Positions 43,939 through 51,971 of a DNA stretch of 64,000 bases are shown here, in pieces. The DNA comes from JAKANT01 sp035502095 (GTDB lineage: Bacteria; Pseudomonadota; Gammaproteobacteria; Burkholderiales; Burkholderiaceae_F). A program made the translations under genes and the position numbers. Within the stretch, counting starts at the first letter, position 1, and the number at the start of each line of letters is the position of its first letter. Below the pieces are notes generated by a model that was not told the DNA's origin, did no database searches, and worked only from the letters and a program-made list of their open reading frames with translations. The stretch lies in NCBI GenBank assembly GCA_035502095.1, contig DATJUX010000043.1, positions 186,001 to 250,000 on the forward strand, given 5' to 3'.

Positions 43939-44904
43939 TCAGAGCCAGCGGATGCGCCGGAACCAGAAGTACAGGGCGAGGTCGAGCATCACCATCACCG
44001 CGATGCAGATCGGGTAGCCGTACGGGATGTCGTATTCCGGCATGTTCTTGAAGTTCATGCCGTAGATCCCGGCGATCAGCGTCGGGATCGCGATGATCGC
44101 CGCCCACCCCGCAAGCTTCTTCGTCACCTCGGTCTCGCTCAGGTTGATCATGCCCAGGTTGACCTGGATCGCGGTCGACTGCATGTCGCGGATCGCCTCG
44201 ATCGATGCGTGGATCCGCGACAGATGGTCGTAGACATCGCGGAAGTACTCGCGCATGCCCATGCATAACTGCGGCACCCGGCTGCCATAGAGCCGGCCCA
44301 TCGCCTCCATCAACGGCTCCACGGCGTGCTTGAGCGTCATCAGCTTCCGCTTCAGGTCGTACAGCGCCTCGATGTTCGAGCGCGCGGTGTTGCGCAGGAA
44401 GATGCGCTCTTCGATCTTCTCGAGCTCGGCCTCGATGGCGCTCAGCACGGGGAAATACCGGTCCACGACGGCGTCCATCAGCGCGTACAGGACGAAGGCC
44501 GACCCGTTCTTGAGCAGGTGCGGCTCCTTCTCGCAGCGTGCGCGCACGCCCTGGAAGCCGCGTTCCGCGTGGCGGCGGATCGACAGGATGTAGTTGGGAC
44601 CGACGAAGATGTCGACCTCGCCGATCTGCAGGTCGTCGCCGTTCACGTCGATCGTGTGCAGCACCGCGAACAGCGACGCGCCGTACTCTTCGATCTTCGG
44701 CTGCTGGTGGCCGTGGCTCGCGTCCTCGATGGCCAGTTCGTGCAGCCCGAATTCCTCCTGCATCTTCTCGAGTTCGCCGGCCTCCGGCTCGTAGAGCGCG
44801 ACCCAGACGAAGCAGTCCGGGCGCTTGAGGTACTCGCTGATCTCCTCGACAGGAATGTCCGCCAGCTTCTTTCCGTCCTGGTATGCGACGCAGTTGATAA
44901 GCAT
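43939..44904 (-). CDS. corA: CorA magnesium/cobalt transporter
   Basis: A 321-residue CorA-type divalent-cation channel. The large cytoplasmic N-terminal domain is followed by two C-terminal membrane helices; the first ends with the YGMNF selectivity motif in IAGIYGMNFKNMPEYD, and the last ends ALYFWFRRIRWL. Start MLINCVAYQDGKKLADIPVE at 44904 matches CorA N-termini; an open frame extends to 45009 but is not conserved. It lies within 1.5 kb of mgtA, so two different Mg2+ routes are neighbours. The upstream gap holds direct repeats and a strong hairpin. Confidence 0.95.
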   Translation of the reverse strand: MLINCVAYQDGKKLADIPVEEISEYLKRPDCFVWVALYEPEAGELEKMQEEFGLHELAIEDASHGHQQPKIEEYGASLFAVLHTIDVNGDDLQIGEVDIFVGPNYILSIRRHAERGFQGVRARCEKEPHLLKNGSAFVLYALMDAVVDRYFPVLSAIEAELEKIEERIFLRNTARSNIEALYDLKRKLMTLKHAVEPLMEAMGRLYGSRVPQLCMGMREYFRDVYDHLSRIHASIEAIRDMQSTAIQVNLGMINLSETEVTKKLAGWAAIIAIPTLIAGIYGMNFKNMPEYDIPYGYPICIAVMVMLDLALYFWFRRIRWL

Positions 44905-45025
44905 CCTGCCCCCGCTGGTGCCGATGGATGGTAGGCCGCAAGGGTATCGCGGCCGTGTCGGACCGGGCCACGTAAGGTTGCTGTCAAGGTCCATGCCGCG
45001 GCCGCCCATGGCCGCGCGCGGGTCC

Positions 45026-45079
45026 GGCGCCGTTCAGCATTCGTTCGTACGCCGGTAAGGCGCCGTTCAGCATCCATTC
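45026..45079. repeat. 21-bp imperfect direct repeat, period 33
   Basis: GGCGCCGTTCAGCATTCGTTC (split as GGCGCCGTTCAGCAT plus TCGTTC) at 45026-45046 recurs at 45059-45079 with two changes. It lies between the divergent corA and the hypothetical gene at 45160, about 120-175 bases before the corA start, a position suited to tandem operators. Confidence 0.5.
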
Positions 45080-45083
45080 ACGG

Positions 45084-45108
45084 CGGCGCGGCTATCGTAG
45101 CCGCGCCG
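45084..45108. repeat. 25-base near-perfect hairpin (11-bp stem, TCG loop)
   Basis: CGGCGCGGCTA pairs completely with TAGCCGCGCCG around a 3-base TCG loop. It follows the direct repeats and precedes the gene at 45160. The flanking genes are divergent, so it is not a simple terminator; it may be a regulator site or a REP-like palindrome. Confidence 0.5.
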
Positions 45109-45159
45109 GCTCGAACAAGGCCGAATGCATCGTGAAGATGGTTCTGTTTCTTTAGGCTC

Positions 45160-45525
45160 ATGCCAAGCAACGATCGGTCGCGACGGCCCGAATTCGACTT
45201 CTCCGCTCGGCGCCATGGCGCTGCGGCTGAGCCGCTGATGGCCGAGACCATCAAATGGCTCGCGGCGCTTCCGGCGAATGCGAGGCCGCGACTCGTCCCG
45301 GTGCAGTTTCCGCGCATCGCGAACAGGCTCTGCCGGCACTGGGCCTCGCCCGCCGCGTGCCTTGCCTATTTCGACGAGATACTCATCGATCGTCGCGGCG
45401 GCCGGCGCGGATTCCCGGTCGGCATCGTTTTCGAACTCGCAGCGCTGAAAAATCATTTCGAAAGCGCGGTCCACCCGTCTCCCCAGACGGTATGGGACGA
45501 GGTATCGCGCCGCGCGCACGATTGA
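45160..45525 (+). CDS. Conserved-looking hypothetical protein
   Basis: A 121-residue cytoplasmic protein without signal peptide or membrane segment. After a variable N-terminus rich in Arg, the core reads LPANARPRLVPVQFPRIANR, then CRHWASPAACLAYFDEILID and RRGGRRGFPVGIVFELAAL, a pattern I have the impression recurs in uncharacterised proteobacterial proteins. The function is unknown. The ATG at 45160 has AGGCTC just upstream. It is divergent from corA and followed at once by the broken VOC gene. Confidence 0.6.
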   Translation: MPSNDRSRRPEFDFSARRHGAAAEPLMAETIKWLAALPANARPRLVPVQFPRIANRLCRHWASPAACLAYFDEILIDRRGGRRGFPVGIVFELAALKNHFESAVHPSPQTVWDEVSRRAHD

Positions 45526-45574
45526 CCGGGTGAGCCCCCGACGCACGACGGAATGCCGACATGGCGGACGCAGG

Positions 45575-45920
45575 GTGAGGTGGGTCGACTACGTCCATGT
45601 CTACATGCCCGTCGACGGCGAGGAGGTTGCACGCCGCTTCTATGGCGGACTGCTTGGACTCGAAGAGATCCGGGCCACCGCCAATCCCGCTTCGCGCCGC
45701 GGTGTGTGGTTTCGCCGCGCCCGAGTGGCCATCCAGGCCCGCGCTTCCGGTCGTTCCGGTCGAAGACCTGCAGCGCGTCCTCGAAGACCTGCGTGCGGCC
45801 GGTTGCGCGGCGAAGATGGACATCGAAGCGCGGCAGACCTTCGCGCGCGCTCTTGCGCTCGACCCGTTCGGCAACCGGATCGAGCTGATTCAAACGATGT
45901 CGCCGCGCGCGGCGCGCTAG
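45575..45920 (+). pseudogene. Frameshifted glyoxalase/VOC-family protein
   Basis: The first part, in frame with GTG 45575, reads RWVDYVHVYMPVDGEEVARR, then FYGGLLGLEEIRATANP, a typical VOC beginning. After about 45715 the match jumps to another frame, which continues PVEDLQRVLEDLRAAGC and ALDPFGNRIELIQT to a stop at 45920, a typical VOC ending. The middle strand with its metal ligands (usually 10-15 residues) is also short, so both a frameshift and a small deletion are likely. The product would be a dioxygenase/glyoxalase-fold protein, now inactive. Confidence 0.72.
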
Positions 45921-46115
45921 GTGCATTCGCACGAGGCATCACCCCATCCCCCGCGTACGAGGGGATCACTCGTTCGAGGTCCGCTTTCGGCCCTCCCGGT
46001 GTCAGGCTGCGCTCAGCCGCCCGCCTTGACCCGAACCTGACGCCTCGCTAGAGTCGCCGCCCGTCCAGGCAGCGGAGATTCTCTGTGGGTAGTGGTCCGA
46101 GTAGCGGCGATCGCA
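45921..46115. other. Region upstream of the mgtA leader
   Basis: No gene is recognised here. The mgtA promoter probably lies in or near this stretch, but no convincing -35/-10 pair stands out in the GC-rich sequence. Confidence 0.4.
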
Positions 46116-46399
46116 GGGTCGGAACGACCCGCGCATCCTCGGCGGGCTAGCGCAGGTTTCTCCCGGCGCCGCCTCGCCGGCAAGGCGCGTGGCGGCCTCG
46201 AATCCCGCGCGATCGCGGGCGTCTCTCACAACCACTTGCAGGAGCCACCGGCGCGGCGCGGCAGGGCCGATGCGTTTCATCGGCCTGCAGCGCCGTTCGG
46301 GCACCCTCGAGTGCCACGCCGGCGGTCGCCCCGGGCGAAGAGGACGTGCGTCGGTTCGAAGATCGCCGCGCGAAGCAGGTCAATCGTGGAGACGAAAAG
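46116..46399 (+). promoter_or_regulatory. Hairpin-rich 5' leader of mgtA
   Basis: At least four clean stem-loops precede mgtA on its sense strand: GGGTCG/CGACCC (46116-46130), CCCGCG/CGCGGG with a CGAT loop (46204-46219), GGCCGATG/CATCGGCC with a CGTTT loop (46265-46285, extendable to 11 pairs with one bulge) and GGCAC/GTGCC (46300-46315). mgtA leaders in other bacteria sense Mg2+ through RNA structure or a short leader peptide. This one is not recognisably an M-box or the enterobacterial leader, so its identity is inference. Confidence 0.45.
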
Positions 46400-49165
46400 A
46401 TGGCCCTCACGATCCTGAAGCAGCTGTTTGTCCGGTTTCTCAGCACGCGCCATATCGGCCGCCACTTTCGCCGCATCGCGCTGCTGGAGAGCCTTACGCG
46501 CACCGGCGTCACCAAGGAGATGCCGCCGTCTCTGGCGCGGGAACTTGTGGCGGCAGCCAACTCCGATCCCGCCGCCCTGCTGCAGCGCCTGGACTCGCAC
46601 GCGGACGGTTTGTCGGAGGCACAGGCCGAGACGGTGCGCGACCGTGTCGGGCCGAACGAAGTCGAACACGAGAAGCCGCTGCCCTGGTGGGTGCACCTGT
46701 GGCACTGCTACAAGACGCCGTTCAGCCTGCTGCTTTCGGTGCTGGCGGTCGTGTCCTACCTGACCGACGACATGAAGGCCACGATCGTGATCGGCTCGAT
46801 GGTCGTGCTGGCGACGCTGATCCGCTTCGTGCAGGAAGCCAAGTCCAACCGGGCTGCCGACAAGCTCAAGGCGATGGTGCATACGACCGCCACGGTCATG
46901 CGGCGCGATATCTCGGAAGAGGCGGCGCCGATCGCGGAGAAGTTCTACGGCCTGCACCTGCACGTGAAGCCGGCGCGCCGCGCCGAGCTGCCGATCCGCC
47001 TGCTCGTGCCCGGCGACGTGGTCGTGCTCTCGGCCGGCGACATGATCCCCGCCGACTGCCGTGTCCTCACGGCCAAGGACCTGTTCGTGAGCCAGGCCGC
47101 CATGACCGGCGAGTCGCTGCCGGCCGAGAAGTTTCCCCATCTGAGCGGGCGCGACACGGGCAATCCGCTGGAACTCGGCAACATCGTGTTCATGGGGACC
47201 AACGTCGTCTCGGGGTCGGCGACGGCCCTGGTGCTGACCACCGGAAACCGCACCTACTTCGGCGCCCTGGCGCAGCGGGTGACCACCACCGAGTACGCGC
47301 CGACGCAGTTCCAGATCGGTGTCAACAAGGTGAGCTGGCTGCTGATCCGCTTCATGTTCGTCATGGCGCCGCTGGTGCTCTTCATCAACGGCTTCACCAA
47401 GCACGACTGGCTGGAGGCGCTGCTGTTCGCCCTCGCTGTCGCGGTCGGGCTGACCCCCGAGATGCTGCCGATGATCGTCACCTCGACCCTGGCGAAGGGC
47501 GCCGTGATGATGTCGCGCCGCAAGGTGATCGTGAAACGCCTCGACGCGATCCAGAACTTCGGCGCGATGGACGTCCTGTGCACCGACAAGACCGGCACGC
47601 TGACGCAGGACCGGATCTTCCTGGAGCGGCACACCGATGTCTGGGGGGCGGCCTCCGACGACGTGCTCGAGTTCACCTATCTCAACAGCTACTACCAGAC
47701 CGGCCTGAAGAACCTGCTCGACGTGGCGGTGCTGGAACACGTCGAGGTGCATCGGGAGCTTCAGGTCTCGACCGCGTTTCGCAAGGTCGACGAGATTCCG
47801 TTCGACTTCCAGCGCCGCCGCATGTCGGTGGTGGTCGCCGAGCACGACGAGCACCACCTCCTGATCTGCAAGGGCGCGGTGGAGGAGATCCTCGCCGTCA
47901 CGTCACGGGTGCGGCACGGCGAGGTCGACGAGCCGCTCACGCCGGACCTGCTCACGCGCATCCGCACGGTGACCGCGGCGCTCAACGAGGAGGGGCTGCG
48001 CGTCGTCGCGGTCGCGGTGAAGGAGCTGCCGCCGGCCAAGGACGTGTACGGCGTCGCCGATGAGGCGGAGCTGACCCTGATCGGGTACGTCGCATTTCTC
48101 GACCCGCCGAAGGAAACCACCGCACCCGCGCTCAAGGCGCTCGCGGAGCACGGCGTGACCGCGAAGGTCCTGACGGGAGACAACGAGCTGGTCACCGCCA
48201 AGATCTGCCGCGAGGTCGGCCTGGCGGCCGACGACGTGCTGCTCGGCAAGGAGGTCGAGGGCATGACCGACGGCAGGCTCGCCCAGGCCGTGGAGGAGCA
48301 CAACGTCTTCGCGCGGCTCACGCCCGCGCACAAGGATCGCATCGTGCGATCGCTGAAGGCGAACGGGCACGTGGTCGGATTCATGGGCGACGGCATCAAC
48401 GATGCCGCGGCGCTGCGCAGCGCGGACATCGGCATCTCGGTCGATTCGGGCGTCGACATCGCCAAGGAAGCGGCCGACATCATCCTGCTGGAAAAGAGCC
48501 TGATGGTGCTCGAGGAAGGCGTCGTCGAAGGACGCAAGACCTTCGCCAACATGCTCAAGTACCTGAAGATGACGGCGAGCTCCAACTTCGGCAACGTCTT
48601 CTCGGTGCTGGTGGCGAGCGCGTTCCTGCCGTTCCTGCCGATGTTGCCGATGCAGCTGCTGGTGCAGAACCTGCTCTATGACATCTCGCAGATCGCGATT
48701 CCCTTCGACAACGTCGACGCGGAACTGCTGGCGCGGCCCCAGCGCTGGAATCCGGCCGAGATCGCGCGCTTCATGCTGTTCTTCGGGCCGATCAGCTCGG
48801 TGTTCGACATCACCACGTTCCTGGTGATGTGGTACGTTTTCGCGGCCGACAGCCCGGCGACCCAGACCCTCTTCCAGTCGGGCTGGTTCGTCGTGGGGCT
48901 GCTCACGCAGACGTTGATCGTCCACATGATCCGCACGCCGAAGCTGCCGTTCGTCGAGAGCCGTCCCGCCACGCCGCTGCTCGCGACCAGCGCCGCGATC
49001 ATGGCGATCGGCGTCTTCCTGCCGATGGGGCCGTTGTCGCACTACTTCAAGCTGCAGCCGTTGCCGGCGCTGTACTTCCCGATCCTCGTGTTGATCCTTG
49101 CCGGCTACATGTCGCTGACGCAACTCGTGAAGGGTTTCTACGCGCGCCGGTTCGGCTGGCAATGA
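46400..49165 (+). CDS. mgtA: Magnesium-translocating P-type ATPase
   Basis: A 921-residue P3B-type ATPase importing Mg2+ across the inner membrane. The signature elements are present in order: cation-ATPase N-terminal region, the actuator TGES (AMTGESLPAEKFPHLSG), transmembrane GLTPEMLPMIVTSTLAKGAV, the phosphorylation site CTDKTGTLTQDR, the ATP-binding domain with FDFQRRRMSVVV, the hinge MGDGINDAAAL, and six C-terminal membrane helices. MgtA/MgtB specificity is shown by NYYxxG-type NSYYQTGLKNLLD. The ATG at 46400 follows GGAGACGAAAAG. A long structured leader precedes it, suggesting Mg2+-dependent control. It converges with the DUF5666 gene. Confidence 0.96.
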   Translation: MALTILKQLFVRFLSTRHIGRHFRRIALLESLTRTGVTKEMPPSLARELVAAANSDPAALLQRLDSHADGLSEAQAETVRDRVGPNEVEHEKPLPWWVHLWHCYKTPFSLLLSVLAVVSYLTDDMKATIVIGSMVVLATLIRFVQEAKSNRAADKLKAMVHTTATVMRRDISEEAAPIAEKFYGLHLHVKPARRAELPIRLLVPGDVVVLSAGDMIPADCRVLTAKDLFVSQAAMTGESLPAEKFPHLSGRDTGNPLELGNIVFMGTNVVSGSATALVLTTGNRTYFGALAQRVTTTEYAPTQFQIGVNKVSWLLIRFMFVMAPLVLFINGFTKHDWLEALLFALAVAVGLTPEMLPMIVTSTLAKGAVMMSRRKVIVKRLDAIQNFGAMDVLCTDKTGTLTQDRIFLERHTDVWGAASDDVLEFTYLNSYYQTGLKNLLDVAVLEHVEVHRELQVSTAFRKVDEIPFDFQRRRMSVVVAEHDEHHLLICKGAVEEILAVTSRVRHGEVDEPLTPDLLTRIRTVTAALNEEGLRVVAVAVKELPPAKDVYGVADEAELTLIGYVAFLDPPKETTAPALKALAEHGVTAKVLTGDNELVTAKICREVGLAADDVLLGKEVEGMTDGRLAQAVEEHNVFARLTPAHKDRIVRSLKANGHVVGFMGDGINDAAALRSADIGISVDSGVDIAKEAADIILLEKSLMVLEEGVVEGRKTFANMLKYLKMTASSNFGNVFSVLVASAFLPFLPMLPMQLLVQNLLYDISQIAIPFDNVDAELLARPQRWNPAEIARFMLFFGPISSVFDITTFLVMWYVFAADSPATQTLFQSGWFVVGLLTQTLIVHMIRTPKLPFVESRPATPLLATSAAIMAIGVFLPMGPLSHYFKLQPLPALYFPILVLILAGYMSLTQLVKGFYARRFGWQ

Positions 49166-49177
49166 AGGCTGCCGCCG

Positions 49178-49202
49178 CGGCTCGCCTGCCATCGGCGAGC
49201 CG
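49178..49202. terminator. Bidirectional hairpin between mgtA and DUF5666 gene
   Basis: CGGCTCGCC pairs perfectly with GGCGAGCCG around a 7-base loop, in the 45-base gap between two convergent stop codons. No T-run is present on either side. Confidence 0.5.
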
Positions 49203-49210
49203 GCCGCCAC

Positions 49211-50389
49211 TCAGTTGTCGAAGTCGATCTCCTGTGCCTTGATGCCGGTGCCGGTGCCGGACAACGTGCCGGTCACCTCCACGCGCCGGCCCACCGCCAG
49301 GTCGGCGGCCGTTCCGCCCGCGTACTGCACCGACCCGCTGTAGTCGACGGTCAGGCCGCGCAGCATGAACGTCATGGCGACGGTATCGAGCGTGTCGATC
49401 GCGCCATGCAGCTCAAAGTGCGAGTTGCCCGCGCTCTCGTCCCCTTCGACGCTGACCTTCGACGCATGCAGCACGCCGGCGTTCGACGTGCCTTCCACGC
49501 TCACGCGTTCGCCCAGCGCCACGCCCGACGTGCCGTCCGGGAACGTCGCCATGGTGGCATCGACCGGCGTGCCGTCGACGCTGAACTGCTGACTCGACGT
49601 GAACGCGGAGATGCGGCCTTCGATTTCCGCCGCGCCGTCGGGCAACGGCAGCACGCCCGACGGCAGCGCAACCGCGAGCCAGTTGCCGGATTGCCGGCCG
49701 GTCTGCAGCTTCGCCCGCACGATGTCGCCCACGACGACGTTTGCCAGGTCGCTCGGCGCGACACCCGAGTAGTCGATCGACTCGCCGCCGATGGTCAACC
49801 TGAGGTTGGCGCTGTCGACCGAGGCGACGGGACCGCGCAGCCGGTAGTACGCGGGGTTCGCGCTGACCTCGATGCGGGTCGCGGTGTAGCGCGAGTTCGC
49901 CGCATCGAAGCGGCCGTACACCTCGACGGTCGAGCCCACGGTCACGCTGGCAAGGCCGCCAGTCAGCGTCGCGTCGAACGCGGTTGCCGGCGTGACGACT
50001 ACGGTCTGGCCGAGGACCACCATCGTTGCGGAGGCCGCGTCGATCGACGTGACGGGCCCGAGCAGATCGCTGCTGATGCGGATCGATTGCGCGGTCGCCG
50101 TCTGGCTGCCGGCCGGGCCGACCGGCGCCGAGGCTTGGACGCGGGTGATGACGCCGAGCAGCAGCCGGTCAGGGGTGAGCATCGCGCCGTCGTCGTCTTC
50201 GATGGTTGCCGTGCTGTCGTCGAAGCGCACGCCGTTGACGATGATCGAACCGAAGCCGTCGATCGGTCCGACCGAGACCACCGCTCCCGTCCCGCCGCTG
50301 TCCACGCCGCCACAGCCGGCGGCGATGAGAAGCGCAGCGAGGGCACAGAGCAGCCCGCGAAGCCATGGGTTGCCTTGGCGCGCATGCAT
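49211..50389 (-). CDS. DUF5666 lipoprotein
   Basis: A 392-residue exported lipoprotein. The signal peptide ends in the lipobox ALLIAAGC, followed by a Gly/Ser linker. The rest consists of successive beta-barrel-like DUF5666 modules: SVGPIDGFGSIIVNGVRFDD, VTVGSTVEVYGRFDA, EIEGRISAFTSSQQFSVDG and VGRRVEVTGTLSG recur with similar spacing. The modules look like OB-fold repeats. Function unknown. Its ATG lies one base beyond the stop codon of DUF6502, with a GGAG ribosome binding site inside that gene, so the two are coupled. Confidence 0.85.
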   Translation of the reverse strand: MHARQGNPWLRGLLCALAALLIAAGCGGVDSGGTGAVVSVGPIDGFGSIIVNGVRFDDSTATIEDDDGAMLTPDRLLLGVITRVQASAPVGPAGSQTATAQSIRISSDLLGPVTSIDAASATMVVLGQTVVVTPATAFDATLTGGLASVTVGSTVEVYGRFDAANSRYTATRIEVSANPAYYRLRGPVASVDSANLRLTIGGESIDYSGVAPSDLANVVVGDIVRAKLQTGRQSGNWLAVALPSGVLPLPDGAAEIEGRISAFTSSQQFSVDGTPVDATMATFPDGTSGVALGERVSVEGTSNAGVLHASKVSVEGDESAGNSHFELHGAIDTLDTVAMTFMLRGLTVDYSGSVQYAGGTAADLAVGRRVEVTGTLSGTGTGIKAQEIDFDN

Positions 50390-50390
50390 T

Positions 50391-51260
50391 TCAGGACTCC
50401 TTTCCCTTCTTTTCCGGCCGGCCCATGGGCGCGTGGTAGCTGTACAGCCCCACGCGCAGGCGCTGATGGGCGGCGCGTCCCGCCTTGCGATCGGCTTCGA
50501 TCAAGGCCTGGATGGCGGGCACCAGGGCCGTCAACAGGGCTTTCCACTGGTCGCCAACCAGCCTGTGCACCTTCGCCAGCGACGGCTCCGACAACTCGTC
50601 CGCGAAGATAGCCTGCTCGAGGTGCGGGCTTCCCTGCGCGAGCACGTTCGAAACCGCCGCCGCGAGATGGTCGCCGACGTTGTTGCCGAGGAAGCCGAAC
50701 ATGCGCGAAGGGTCGTCGCTCGGCACGAACGCATTGCGCACGAGGATCACGGAGTCGGTCCTGGCATTGACCCGCGCGAGGCCGAGTCGGCAGAGTTCCT
50801 CGAGCAGGCTGCGCGGATGCACGTCGCGCGTCACCGAACGCGCCAGGGACTCGAAGCTCGGCGCCGGCCCCTGGCGCTTGAGCGCGCGCGGACGGCCGCG
50901 CTGGTCGTGCAGGCGCCGGTTGCCCATCCAGCGGGTGAAAACCTGGGTTGCCGGGGAGGGCCGCAGGATCATGGGAGCGACCGTGTCACGCGTGATGCGC
51001 GTGACCTCGCGTCGGGTGAGGCCGGTGGTCGTGCTGACGCGACTGATGTCGCGCTTGGCTGCTCCATCGGGCTGGGCCGCGCGTGCCGCCTGCACGTAGG
51101 CGCGCTTGAGCAGTTCTGCCGCCGCCTGGTAGGTGACGCCGTGCGCCATGCACAGGCTTGCCAGCGGGGCGAGCACGCGTTCCAGCGCCTGCGTCAACGC
51201 CGCATCGACATCGGGCCTCGCGGCCTTCAATGGGTTAGGTGGCGTCCGCGGCGGGCTCAA
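50391..51260 (-). CDS. DUF6502 family protein, predicted DNA-binding
   Basis: A 289-residue soluble protein. A winged or simple helix-turn-helix is suggested near residues 50-95 (KRDISRVSTTTGLTRREVTR), preceded by the helical LCMAHGVTYQAAAELLKRAY. The C-terminal half (FGFLGNNVGDHLAAAVSNVL, EQAIFADELSEPSLAKVHRL) is characteristic of DUF6502. The TTG start at 51260 lacks a clear ribosome binding site, so the N-terminus is uncertain. The gene is coupled to the DUF5666 lipoprotein and follows a response regulator by 54 bases. A role in controlling the lipoprotein is inference. Confidence 0.8.
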   Translation of the reverse strand: MSPPRTPPNPLKAARPDVDAALTQALERVLAPLASLCMAHGVTYQAAAELLKRAYVQAARAAQPDGAAKRDISRVSTTTGLTRREVTRITRDTVAPMILRPSPATQVFTRWMGNRRLHDQRGRPRALKRQGPAPSFESLARSVTRDVHPRSLLEELCRLGLARVNARTDSVILVRNAFVPSDDPSRMFGFLGNNVGDHLAAAVSNVLAQGSPHLEQAIFADELSEPSLAKVHRLVGDQWKALLTALVPAIQALIEADRKAGRAAHQRLRVGLYSYHAPMGRPEKKGKES

Positions 51261-51314
51261 GGAACGTCGGAGCGTGAGCGGTTCAGGCCGCGCGTCGCAC
51301 GGTGCGCCTGCCGC

Positions 51315-51971
51315 CTACACCGCCGCCATGCGGTAGCCGATGCCCCGCACGGTTTCGATCAGCTGGCGGCCGAGCTTGCTGCGCAGCCGGCACACGTGCA
51401 CCTCGATCGCGTTGCTCGACAGGTCGCCTTCGAAGCCGAGCACCAGCGCCTCGAGATCGCGCTTGGTGACGATGCGGCCGGTGCGCAGCGCCAGGGCCTC
51501 GAGCACCGACCACTCGCGTGCGGTCAGGTCCGCGCGGGCGCCGTCCACCAGCGCGGCGCGGTCGTTGAGGTCGAGCTCGACCGTCCCGAAAGTGAGATGC
51601 GGACTGCCGAAACCGGAGACGCGCCGGCGCAGCGCGCGGATGCGCGCAGCGAGCTCCTCGCGATCGACCGGCTCGAGCATGTAGTCGTCGGCGCCGCTGT
51701 CGAGGGCGAGCACGCGGTCGCTCGGCAGGTCGTGCGCGTTGACGATCACGGTCGGCGTGAGGTTGCCGGCACGCCGCAACGAGCGCACCCAGTCGACCGC
51801 CGAGCCGTCCGGCAGCTGCCAGTCGACGATCAGCACGTCGTACGGTTCCCGGTGCAGGACGGCGACGTCGCTGAGCCGCCGGCACCAGTCGACGACGTGG
51901 GTCTCGGAACGCAGGAAATCGCGCAGGTCCGCGCCGAGTCGGGCGTCGTTCTCGAGCAGCAGCAGTCTCAT
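51315..51971 (-). CDS. OmpR-type response regulator with an altered receiver pocket
   Basis: A 218-residue protein: receiver domain (1-120) and OmpR/PhoB winged-helix DNA-binding domain (about 125-218; LTAREWSVLEALALRTGRIV, NAIEVHVCRLRSKLG, IETVRGIGYRM). The phosphoacceptor Asp50 is kept (VLIVDWQLPDG). However, the metal-binding pair reads Glu7-Asn8 instead of acidic-acidic, the switch Thr/Ser is Asn78 (VIVNAHD), and the invariant Lys is Glu100 (YMLEPVD). Phosphorylation-dependent switching is therefore doubtful. No histidine kinase is adjacent. The ATG at 51971 is followed downstream by DUF6502 and DUF5666 on the same strand. Confidence 0.88.
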   Translation of the reverse strand: MRLLLLENDARLGADLRDFLRSETHVVDWCRRLSDVAVLHREPYDVLIVDWQLPDGSAVDWVRSLRRAGNLTPTVIVNAHDLPSDRVLALDSGADDYMLEPVDREELAARIRALRRRVSGFGSPHLTFGTVELDLNDRAALVDGARADLTAREWSVLEALALRTGRIVTKRDLEALVLGFEGDLSSNAIEVHVCRLRSKLGRQLIETVRGIGYRMAAV

